Origin: Echinometra lucunter
Taxonomy: Eukaryota > Echinodermata > Echinoidea > Camarodonta > Echinometridae
Assembly (NCBI GenBank): GCA_029962745.1
Contig: CM057152.1
Coordinates: 20,352,324-20,416,323 of the forward strand
DNA: 64,000 nucleotides
Direction of reading: 5' to 3'
The notes beneath the pieces are model-generated. The model ran no database searches, was not told the DNA's origin, and was given only the letters and a program-made list of their open reading frames with translations. Below are positions 36,401 to 48,800 of the stretch, piece after piece. How positions within the stretch are numbered: position 1 is the first letter of the stretch; each line of letters begins with the position of its first letter. The position numbers were made by a program, and so were the translations under genes.

Positions 36401-39400
36401 AACCACTGACCTGATAAGCACATTTGATCCCTCAAACAGAGTAAATGATATCACCTGAGCCTGATGACAAATTGCTCTAGATAGTCCTGCAGGAGTCGGC
36501 TATCTTGCCAGTGTATCCTCTGTGCAGTAATGTTGATGGAAGTGGGTTGGATGAAAAGGAATGAGACAAGCAAACAGATTGGAAACGGAGATGAGAGTCA
36601 GGGTCACTGAAAAAATAACATGAAAGAGATACATGTGAAAAAATGGAGTGAGGTGAAGAAAGGTACACAGATGTGAGTGGAGATGGGGATGGTATTAGAA
36701 AGAGATGGAGTGACAGACAGACAGAAATCCACCAACAGACAGAAGAAGAGAGAAGAGCAGGAGGAAGAAAGGAGAGAGAGCATGAAAAAATTTTAGAAAG
36801 GGTCTTATTGACAGCCCCACCCTATCAAAAATTTTCTTATAAAAATAAGAATAGTTTTGTTTACACAGGGAAGCCTCATCAGCATAATTGCTGTTCTTCC
36901 TGAGGGCCTTCCTTCTTCTTTCTGTGTAGGTAAAATTAGTCCATAACACCCCCCCCCCCCTTAAAATGGTGTAGTAAGGTCCATGAGAGAATGAGAGACA
37001 GAGTGAAAGAGAGAGGGGAAAGAGAAAGAGAGAAGATAAAAATAAAGAGGGAATCATTTTAAGCTGCATGAGATAAAATGTTCATTTCTTATTTTTTTTG
37101 GAGGGGGGGGCAACATGCCTAGTGTACGCAAGGATTCATGCCTTTGGTTAGGAGAGGAAAAGAGGATTTCATAGGAAAGGGGAGGAAAGGGAAAGTATGT
37201 TTATTGACGAAGGTTTCATGATATGCGGAGGTGGCTATGGAGCTGGCTGAGACCCGAAGGTTAGGGTTTTTGACTCACATTTCATGTCCCTGAAGATTCA
37301 GAACTCTCTCCTTATTTTCTCCGTTTTCACAGAGCACCAGCAGTTGATCATGGGTTTGAAACGAGAACACAAGGAAGCCTTGGAGCTTCTAAAGGTAAGT
37401 GCAGTTTCAGCCCTTTACATTATTTCAAAATCATTTTGTTTTTCATTGTTTATGTTATTTATATTATCTCAGGAAAGCTCTTTATCAGTATCTCCAGGTT
37501 TTTTCAGCTTAAAATGAGTTGATCTCGTATTTGATTTGATGATCTCTACATCTTTTCATCTGCATAGATTTTTTTAGTTCTCCATTCTCCATTTTTCCTT
37601 TCATCCACTATTTTACTCCTTCATCGGTTCTTCTTTCTTCCTTTTTCTCTGTCCAACAGTTAGGCAGTCACATTTCTTTTCTTTTCTGTTTTGCTCTACC
37701 ATTTTATACTTGTCTTCACTGATTTTCTCTCTCTCCCTCTTTCTCTTTGCATCAGAAAGGCAATCTCAGTCACATATGGTTTGAATCAATGTACATGTAA
37801 AATCAGCTGCATGTGAAAAGTTGACCTTGTAAGGCTTGATTGGTTGGTTATCAACAAAAGGAATGTATGGCGACAAGATGTCATCGTAATTGAGTCAAAT
37901 ATTTTCAGGAATATGTAAATGCATAGGAATGTCATCAAATTTACCACACAATAATGATCTTTCTCCTGTTCCATATCAGGCTTCTCTCAACATTCTATTC
38001 AATGTATGAAATTTTACACCATGATTGTCCCAATCCCAAAGATGTATGTATTACTGCATATATATTTGAAATTATATCATGATTGCCTTGTGTGATTAAT
38101 AGTAATTTAATGATGTGCTGTTTTGGGGGATTTGTATTTTTCCTTTCTTTCCTTTCTTTCCTTTCTTTCCTTTCTTTCTTTCTTTCCATTTTCAGACGGA
38201 ACATGAAATGTCAGTCTTTGATGTAAGAGGACAGCATGCAGCACTTGTTTGTTCACTTGAGGAACAGCTATCTGATCTTGGAAAGAGAGTTAAGGAATTA
38301 GAAGCAGAGCAATACAGATACTCTACCAAGCAGTGTGTTGATGTTGCTGTCGAAACAGATAGGATAGAGATCAATCGAGAGGCGTTGCAGAAGCATATTG
38401 ATAAGTTTGAGGAGTTTGCCCAGGATCAGGGAGCTCAGAAGCCTTCCAAACATAGAGGACAGGCTGAATCAAACTTACACTCTCCTGGTGAGCTGCATCC
38501 ATCAGCTCCAGGAGAGGTTCCTCATGGTGGAGTGACACCACAACCTCCTCCTGCACCACCTCCGTTACCAGGTGCCATGCCAACCCCTCCACCTCCACCT
38601 CCTCCGCCTCTTGCCCACTCGTCGCATCCAGGTATGCCCCCTCCACCAGCACCTCCGCCTTTGCCCGGTGCCTTAGGACATCATGCACCACCACCACCAC
38701 CACCGCCTGCACCACCAGGGATGTCAGGTGTGCCAGGCAGGGCCATGCTCATCCACCAGAAAGTACCAACCAAACCAATGATAGAACCCTCTGTACCGAT
38801 GAAACCACTATATTGGAATAGAATACAGCTCCATAAACTTGCCAGTCAACGAGGAAACAATTTGTAAGCTCAACTAGGATGCATTATCTAGAGTAGTTTG
38901 AGTTACAATCAACTTAATCAGGTCAGCAAAGGGTGTCCTTTGATTTGAGTTTACTTTTTGTTTATGTGTCCTTCTCTGTTACTTGAGTCTGTGAATCACA
39001 AAGAGGTACTTTACATTGCCAAAAGCCTGGTATTCTAAAAAGAATGACTTATCCCAGGCAAGTGGAATAATTAGATTAGTTTGACTCCAAGCTTTAATAG
39101 CACAAGTTTCATTCAAAATACTTTTAAATTTCATGTTGATATGGCACCTTCTTTGTTGCATTGTGCATGAGACATTTAGATCACTGTCATAAAAGAAGTC
39201 ATTACTTTGCAAGTTTTTATCCCAGAGAAAGTAATCTGGGAGACACACCCATACTAGGAACAGTGTTCATATATAATTCATGTTTGCACTAAACAGTATA
39301 TCAGTAATACTAAAAAATGTGTTATAAAGACAAGAAGACTTAAATTATTATAAAAATGTGTAGAAAAATGTTTTCATCAGGAAGTCATTCTCTAAGACTT

Positions 39401-42400
39401 TTAGATATGACCCTGAGATCAATTCAAACTGGCTTTTGCCTCAACTCTTTAAAAGACCAAATATTACTATGAAATATCACATATTTGAAGCATCAGAGCA
39501 AAATCTCTAAAGGCAATAAAATAAGGTACTGAAATTCTCGCATTTTACAGTGCATGCGCCACCAACGTCTGTATTTTCCCACTCGTGGTTCGACAAGTAT
39601 TTCCAAGATGCAGATGCCGCGAGTGAGAGTTGACCAATTGAAGAAATATTTAACTGACCAAGGGATCCCAAGCACAGGGAAGAGGAAGGATGAGTTAGTA
39701 GAATGAGCAGTGAGAGCCCAGGGAAAATATGAAGTGATAGAAGTCTGTAATCACTTAGAATAAGAGCAGAAAAGGCGACTAGTGCAAGGTGTCAATGGTA
39801 CTGTTGTCAACCAACCTCCCTGAATTAACGCGCTAGAGTGACTGTTGCAATTGAACCGAATGAGGGTACAAAGATTGCAAAATATTGCCTGTGAGCTGAA
39901 GTCTGGAAAGCTTTTCTTGGTCTTGCTTGCAGTGCTATTAAGGACATTGTTAGTATCAGTCATAACTTACAGGCATTAGATGATAGAGGTACCCCTGTAT
40001 GAATGATTTCTTTCTTTTTTGTGTGATTGCATAAAGATTTATTAATTTTCCAATGATTTTTCAACTTCCTTGTTAACTCGGTAAATAGGAAAGAGGCCGT
40101 TTGGATGGATCTAACTGAGCCGGAAGTCACGCCAGAAGAACTAGAGTTACTCTTCAGCAAGAAACTCATGAAGAAGAAGAAGCCATTGTCAGATAACTAC
40201 AACAAGCCCAAAGCTAAACAGGTAAATAATCATATGGGCACCTATCTTGATGTAACAGAGAGCAGATGGAATAGTTGAAGTCACTGCCAGTGCAAGGTGA
40301 TAATTGATATTTGATGATGCTTTAATCACAGAAGTCATTATTTAAAGTGTACCAGTCATCTAAAAAGAATAATAATTTGCATACAGGTAGTACGTATGAA
40401 AGACCCCCCCTTCCCCTCACCCATCCCCCCTTCCCCCCCCCCCCCAAAAAAAAAAAAAAAACACTTTCCCTGGCATTCTAAGGGGTTCATGGTTAAAGGA
40501 TTATGAAGAAAATAAAGGATAAAATAAGACCACAACATGCGAAATCAAATAGTGGTATGATTTTGGTAACGCCCTAATCCACGGGCATGCATATGTTTAC
40601 ATCAACTAGAGTACCCACTAGTCGCTTGTAAGTTAATTGTATGTCTGAACTTTCAATATCTTTGTAATTAAAGAAGCATTGTTTTAAGCTCATATTTTGA
40701 ATATAGTACGGTATAGTGACTTGGAACTTTTGACACTTTGGCCCGAGTTCACAAAAGAGGCTTAAATTTAAACCATGGTTTCAATCTCCTAGAGCGTAAA
40801 ACATGCATGCCCTTTCAACCAATGGGTGGGCAGTAATGCACTTTTATATGCTCACTTACACACATCTGCACTTATTTAGTCTTACGCTTATTTTAGGTGC
40901 ATAAACCTTTTTTGTGAATTCCAGCCAGTATGGAACACTTAAAGGAGAGATATGTGAGATGTATTATGGTAGATTTTGTATAAACAACTTCTAGGCAATC
41001 TGGTATATTGCATGTAGTTTCACAGAGATTTATCTGAGCCCTATTTCACATTACTTACACTGTTGTTTCACTCCTGTGACAGACCTGCTAACAACCAATT
41101 AAATGATTTTTTTTTGTAGCTGATATGACTTCTAGTAACTGTTTTGGTATCGATTATTAGGAAACAGGCCCTGATCTTATGTAAGGGCAGGCTTGATCTT
41201 ATTTTCAATTTGGGAATTTATTGTACATGTATTCATTTTTTTGACAGATGAATGTTACATTCATGTATTTGCTATCAAATTTTCATACAAATTCCTAAAG
41301 GTAGGAGGGTTATTTTTCTAACCATTTGCTCTATGAACGGTAATGGTCTTTGCTGACATAAATGTTTCAAATTCCAAGGAAGCAGAACATACCATTCTCT
41401 ATTGTCAAGTAACTAGGTCTAGGCCTTGGTATGCTCTATGTGCAAGTGAGGACCTGTTGAAATTCAGTGTTATGTAGGTAGAAAGAAAATTAAATTCCTC
41501 GACAAATCTCATCTCACTTTGGCTTTTTTCCAAACTGTAGGACACCAGTGTTCAACAATTCAAATGCAAAAGAATTTAACCCCTTCCCATGCTATCAGCA
41601 GCAAATTCTACCTCAGAATATGAGTGGTGAACAAAATGTTAGTATGACAATGCCAGCTATTCCCCCCCCCCCCCCAAAAAAAAAAAAACAATAACAAAAA
41701 CAGGTACCCTCATTAATTTCCATGAAAATATTTGATGACTAATTCAACAGTGAAACAAAGCTTTAAAAGTAAAAGCGAAAATAATAACCAAAATTTATTA
41801 CCTGTAAGATAATTATGTAACACTTTATGGCAGTGAGTGGCATACTGTGTGTCAAATGAGCTGATGAGCATATTTTACGAGTCGGCACATCGAGTGAAAT
41901 ATGGCCTTGGCGACATATAATGCACTTGAGAAATTCTAATGCTATGGATGTACGTGTACATATTGCACTATATTCAACTCCAGAGCATGCGCTATATGTA
42001 TAATAGTAAATAGTGTACACTGTATGTATAAAATGCACTGTGAATGGTTAGATTTGCATCACATGACTTGCGTAAATTTTGTTGTAGTGCAGGATCATAC
42101 ACTATAACTTTGATTTTTACACAGAGAATCCTGTGTTAAATGAATGGGGATGATCATAGACCATGCACTATTTATGTAATATGTCCCATTTAATATTATT
42201 TCTATATTTGTATGAAAACTAAGTACCTCATTTTTTTACCACTAAATCATTTTTTTTTTTAAATTAATTTCCACATTAAGCACAGAGAGAAAAACGTACT
42301 TTTCCCCACCCAAGCATTTTGTAAACAGTACATGCATTCAGTGTCTCAGCTTTTGCATACAGGTATTTAAGCACATACATGTATGACATGGTCAGTGTAG

Positions 42401-45400
42401 GATACCCCAAAAATCATGGTATTTTGAAGGATATTGCTCGGTTATGTAGATACTTTTTCACAGAAAAGGAGATATGAGATACTGTAAAACTGCATGGTCC
42501 TCCAGGGTTCTTGTTGCAAACCATGAGATACTAGGGATTTTACTTGTCAGTTCAAAACCTGTCATACTAATTTTAAGTTTTGATAATTCAAAGCCTTGGT
42601 GACAGATAAGTTTAATTCCCTATTGTATCTGATGTTATTCTTGTGGAGGTGCTGTAGCAAACTTGGTAGGAGTGCGTGCTCTTAATCATAGGGTCGTGAG
42701 TTCAATTTCCAGTGATGCCTGGCTTCTTATGTCCTTCAGCAAGACATTTAATCCACCTTTTGCTGCACTCAACCCAGGTGTATAAATGGGTACCTGGCAC
42801 TGCTAGGGTAATAATGATAATGTATGATAGACCAATTTCACCTCCGGTTTATGTATTTGGCCCTCTATCGGCGACGCCATCGCTGCGGTGAGCAAGCGCA
42901 CTGACCGCGATTGGCTCTGTGTACAAAATGAATGAGATATGCCCCGATATTGTTCCATTTACTTTATTCTAGATCAATAAAATAAAGCATGGATACATGG
43001 GTAGATGAGGTAAGACAATGGTCACATCTGACGGATGAAGGTATGATGTATTTTTGTACTTTCGATGGTTTTTCAACTTAGTTTTGTCAGTAAAAGTTCG
43101 ATTGCAGCATAGAAGCCGTAGTAAACGGGAGCCCTAAATCTTACCCTGTTTACAAAGTCATGTTTTCACTCATTAAATTTTATGCCAAAGTACATAATGA
43201 TAATGTTTCTTGACTTCAAGGTCCTTTCTGTTGATGTTTTTACCCACTGGCGACGAATTCCTTCACATTGCTTACGGAAACCTGTGTAGGGAGTACGGCT
43301 TCTCACCCAAACAGGCTTCATGAGTCAAAAGCGAGGGAATTTCGCACTCAGTTAGCTTCCAATTTTTAAACTTTCTCTAATTCTTGTGGCAATTGAGCAC
43401 CGCACAGCTGCGACCTGAACTTCCCTGATAATTTCTCATTGCAAATATTAAAATAAATCTGCATATACTGGTCAAAATAGACAAAAAATCGAACGAATGT
43501 ACATAACGCGCTATTGACTTGTGTACTATAAAAGTTGGAGCGCCCACCGCAGTATGTCGAACTGTGTCGAACAGTCTGCTGCCCTCTTGCATTGTGAAAT
43601 TGGTCTATAAGCATCTTGAGCACCCTTTGAGGTGGATATGTCGCGCAGTATAAATATCTTCATTATTTTTGTTGTTATTCTTGACAGGTTGCCAAGCTGT
43701 TGGACAGCAAGCGTTCGCAGGCAGTTGGTATCTTTATGTCCAGTCTACATCTTGAGATGAGCGACATCAGGCATGCTGTTCTCAACGTGGATACGTCTGT
43801 AATAGATCTGGAGAATCTTCAGTCACTATATGAAATAGTAAGACATAGCATCAGTCCAATAGTTGCTTTGGGTGGCATTTTGTTCTGAGCTGACGTGTTG
43901 TGGTCTAATGCATTAGTACTGTACATATTGTGACTTAAGTTGGTTTTATACATTTTGGATAGATGAGGAGATATTTTCTTTGGCATTATAAAGCTTGCTT
44001 ACAGTTTCATAGTGGTTGTGGGCTGTTAGGTAATCAAACACAATATAAGTCTTTAAGGACTACTTAAGGACCCACAACTAATGAAGGATCATCATGAGTC
44101 TGCACATTGTACTATTCATTGAGGAATTGAGCTTTCAAACGACATGGAATTTGCAAACGGGAGAAGCCTTTCACAAGTTCAGTTTTCTAGAGCACAACTT
44201 TTTTTAAGGAACTATGTCTAATTTACTTTTAAAAATTTGCGCTCTGTTGTATTGACCAAGATGACAATTTTTGGTATTTCCTGCGCTTTTGTATTTCAGA
44301 GACCTCAACCAGATGAGATAAAGATCATCAAAGAACACACCAAGAAAGACAGCTCCAAACCCCTGGACAAACCTGAACAGTATGTATACTCTTGATATCC
44401 TTCTTGCTTCACTGGTTGCATGCTTTGCCTGAGTGCTAGTTGTCCAAACACAAAAATAGATCAGAGAATTCTCATAGGAAGATATTGTGAAACATGGAAT
44501 CAATAACAAAGATTTCCCTTGATTACTGCATTTGAATAAATAAATTAGAGGTTAAAAATGGACATTACAGGAATATCTCATAGTGATTGTAGTCTTAATA
44601 CAGTTTCTTTAAAGAAATACATCCTCTCTCAATGGCGACTCAGTACGTTTGCACAACCTCATCAACACAAATCACTTCTATACTTAAGTAGGCAACCAGG
44701 GACCAACAGCTCTGGGGTCCTCTCCGAGGGACTTGGTTAAGGGGATTACTGCCTTACCAAAGGGCACTAGCACAGCCACTTGGTACTCCCAGATTCAAGA
44801 CCATTTTTTTTCCCACTAGGCGCATTCACACACAAGAGGAATTGAAATTTGAATTGGGATTCAAATCACGATCCAAATTTCAGTTTTCCTGCCACCGTTC
44901 ACACACGAGGAAAGATCAAAATTTGGATCGTGATTCTAATTGCGATTCAAATTTCAATTTGGTTTTTGACCATTCACGCACACACGATGAAGCAACAAAA
45001 ATAGGCAGGAGAGCCCACAAACTTCTTCGCTTAAACTTCTGTTCAACACGATCTCACCGGGGGGAAATAAACATGAACAATAGATGGGCTATGGAAACTT
45101 AAGTACTGCAACAAACTCAATAATTAAATACTAAATAATTATGTATTATCATACAAAACATGATTTGTTTACAATACGAGATCAACGACGCCAAAATAGC
45201 GTGCAGTGCGTCCATGCTTACGCATACAGTGCATGCATCCTGTAACGTAACATACACTGCATACACTGCATACACTGCATACTACATGCACAGCGCATCA
45301 TCGTACACTCACAAAGAATGATGGGAAAGATAAAACCAATTTTCTAATCGCGATTTCGTTCACACACACACAACGCACGGCAAATAATTGTGATTATTCT

Positions 45401-48400
45401 GAAAAATCGCACTTCTTACTGTGAGTTGAATCGCGATTATTAGTGAGATTATTCTGTCCACACACAAAATAAAATCGAGTTTCTAATCGCGATTAGAAAA
45501 TCGATTTTTGAATCTCACTTTTTACCTTGTGTGTGAACACCCTTCGTGTTTCGTCAGCCCCTCAAGTGGATTACCCTCAAGTTACGAACTCTATATCATT
45601 CCACAGAATGAAGTACAGGTTTTTACATTATCAACAACTATTAAAAGTATCCAGTAACTTTCTGAGGCTTTATTTAATGTATTGTCGAATTTCGATGTCT
45701 GTGTTCTATAAAAATCTTCAGGAGGATAAATAAACAGCCAGGAATATAAAAGTTTTGAAATTTAAGAAGTTTATCAAGATATCTATCACTGAATTCCGCC
45801 ATTTGCAAAACCAACTTGGGTATGCTTTTGTCTGACACTGCAATCCATGGGATAAAATAAAGAGTTTGACATTTCCAGTTACTTGTATATTTTCACTTTT
45901 TGTGAAGCACAAGATAATACTTTTGAAGTGCATTTTCAGGGCTCCATATATACACAATATTACTTACACCGAGGAGTTTCCAGAGCTGGAGTCACATCTA
46001 ACTCATTCCCTTTGAACCGTGTTCGATGCCGCCAGGCAAAAATATGTCAGGCATGTGCTTAACTGGACCTTCCTTGCAGATGCGTAGACAAAAGATTCCT
46101 GCCTGGCTTCAAACTTACGGGCCATTTTCAAAGGGAAATATGCTTTTGTAATGATAATTACCTTTCGCTACCACTCGTATGATAATACGAGCAGTACACA
46201 GTGCTTACCTTTACAGGAAATGGTGCAAAATTTCGTGAAATATGAATCAAAATTACTCAACTGGGTATGTGTGGGCACTAATCTGACATGTAACATCATA
46301 AATAACTGTAATTTAACAAATTCCATTTCCATTTTCGTTTGCCGCAAGAAATCAGAAAAGTGTCAAAGTGCAGGTTTTAGAACTGTAATAGTTTACTATT
46401 TTTCACAAATTAAAACTGCTATTATGCGACATACGCAGATTTCTGGACACAATTAGGCTTTTGTATTCATACTTTATCATCTGTTCAATTTTCTCTCTGT
46501 TTAATAATTCAAATAAAAAGTGAAATATTAACGATATTTTATTTGTGACAAAATCACTACTCAAGCTTTCCCATAATGTTGGCGGCATCGAACCTCAGAC
46601 ATCAAAGGCAACAGTACACCTATAGATTCTATTGTGCAACCTTAGAAAAGGACAGCTGCTTGAAATAATTTGTTGCCAGTTAGGACTCCAGCTCTTAAAA
46701 CTCTTTGCTTACACTGATAGCATGTAGGGCCATGCAGCTCAGATTTTTAAAAGTTACTTGATGGATTTAAATTGTGGTTTTATTTTCTTAGGTTTTTGTT
46801 GGAGCTATCTGAGATTCCTGACTTTGCCAATCGAGTCTACTGCATCACATTCCAATCAACGTTTGAAGAGAATTTAATGGCTGTCAAATCAAGGCTCACA
46901 ATTATCTTGGATGTCTGTGTGGTAAATAATGTCATATTGTAAAATGCTGTTATGGCAAGCGTGACAAGTATCATCATTATTTGCTTGGTTCCTTCCTTAT
47001 GACTGTGGAAGTAATGCTAGTAATTATATTTGATGTCAGCAAATTATCAGTGTTTTGTGTTTGATTTGATTGTTGTAGGTCTGTATGACCAGCAAATTAT
47101 GGCTAATGATTTCCGTAGATGTCACTGGGGTAACATTATTTCATGCAAGGTTGAAGTGTAGGTCATTATGTCCTTCAAATTAAGTCAGATAGTTTCAAAG
47201 TTTCAGTGATACATTTATTCAAATCAGATCTATCAAGACAGGTATACATTTACGTAGTACATGACAGTTGACACACAATGATCTAATAAGAAGGACAAGA
47301 CCCGAGAAGTTACATAATCTAATTATAATTATTCAACACTGCTGTGAGGATATACTATTTGTATGTAGTTTCTATGTATTTCATTATACACGTCAAACTA
47401 AAGCTGACAATTATCTTTGACATTTAGGAGGTATTGTGTTGGTCATTTTGGCTGTCTAATGAAGGCTGACATTTTAATCTGAGGTATAATTACCCTTGCA
47501 TAAGCTTCTGTTATTGTCCTTATTATACCCCCACCAAACAAAGTTTGAAGAGGTATATAGGAATCAGGGTAAGGTCGGTCGGTCGGTCCATTGCTAATCT
47601 TGTGGATTGAACTACTTCCTTATTTTTCAAGCAATGCTCATGAAATTTGGCACACACATTGGTCTTGTGGTGAAGATGTGCAAGACGTTTTTATTTTTTA
47701 TGTGTCGGAAACTGCGTTGCCATGGTAACAACATTTTAGCAATAAATCAGGGGGAAATCTTGCAGATCAAACTACTCCCTTATTTTTAGAGCAATGCTCC
47801 CAAAATTTGGTACACACATTGGGGCAGGGGGTGTTAATCACCTTCAAGTGATATTTCTCGTTACTATCAAATTTAGGCCAACAGTTGACTTGGACATCGG
47901 CTAGGTATTGTCTTATGTGAGGCTTACTTAGTGTTAAACTTTTCATTATTTGAATTATCTGTAAGGGGACATCTATTTATGATGTTTGCATCATGGTTCT
48001 AATATCTTTGCATATTCTTTGATAGCTGCAGAGCACCATTTTGTGTATGTATGTATGTTTTACATGTAGGTCCTTATAATCACTAATTATCTTTCAACAT
48101 CTGCGCGATATCCTTATCCGATAATATCATCTGCATGAAAGAATTTAGCTGATTTTTTAGCATATACACATTTCAAACTTAGACTTAGTTTACTTACACT
48201 TTATTTTAGCAGCATCAAACAGAAATATGATATTGATAAATATGAAAACAGCATGAAAAATTGCTTATAGTGTAATGCTTGCATCCTACAACAGAAATGT
48301 CTTTAATTCATTGTGCATCCTGACAAGTGATTAACATATAAATCGTGATTTTCCTGACATAGCACCTGCGGCATGGATCTGGTGTGAAGCAGTTTCTTGC

Positions 48401-48744
48401 CTTGGTACTAGCAGTTGGAAATTATATGAATGGAGGTAAGGACAATTTTAATTCTGTATCTAAATGAAAATACAAAAACTTATCCAAAGAATTGATTTTG
48501 CATTTCCATCTTATGACACCACCCCCCCCCCATAAAAAAAATTTGCTCAATATTTTGTTACATAATTACAGTCATTAATAAGAAGGTTATGGGATGATGC
48601 CTGGGACTTCATATTTTGGTGGCTAAGATAAGCCAGATTCTTCTTCATTTACTTTTCAAAATGTGGGTCAGTGCCTCCTTACAGTTTGTATGGTAAGAAA
48701 AAAGAAATACCAGCTGTGCAGGTCAGTTGTTGGTTGACAGTTTG

Positions 48745-48800
<56 letters not shown>

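Larger units (their letters stand above)
24737..37332 (+). other. Formin intron 3 (12.6 kb, the largest)
   Basis: Contents besides listed elements: poly-C runs at 28190 and 31283, poly-G at 34460, (ATT/ATC)n at 33822-33905, a purine-rich stretch at 36690-36780 and 36985-37035, and poly-C at 36950. No exon supported. Confidence 0.8.
40222..43687 (+). other. Formin intron 6 (3.5 kb)
   Basis: Contains poly-C/poly-A junctions (40433-40460, 41663-41689), a MITE (40740-40926), and a SINE split by a THAP element (42650-43680). The remainder is unassigned AT-rich DNA. Confidence 0.8.

Noticed and set aside
38371..38715. Val/Glu-rich minus-strand frame opposite FH1
   Set aside because: Antisense reading of proline codons in FH1.
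44842..45102. 86-residue Arg/Lys/Ser-rich frame in the 44817 element
   Set aside because: Encodes repeated FDLDSD-type blocks from the AATCGCGATT palindromes; no transposase or DNA-binding motif recognisable.
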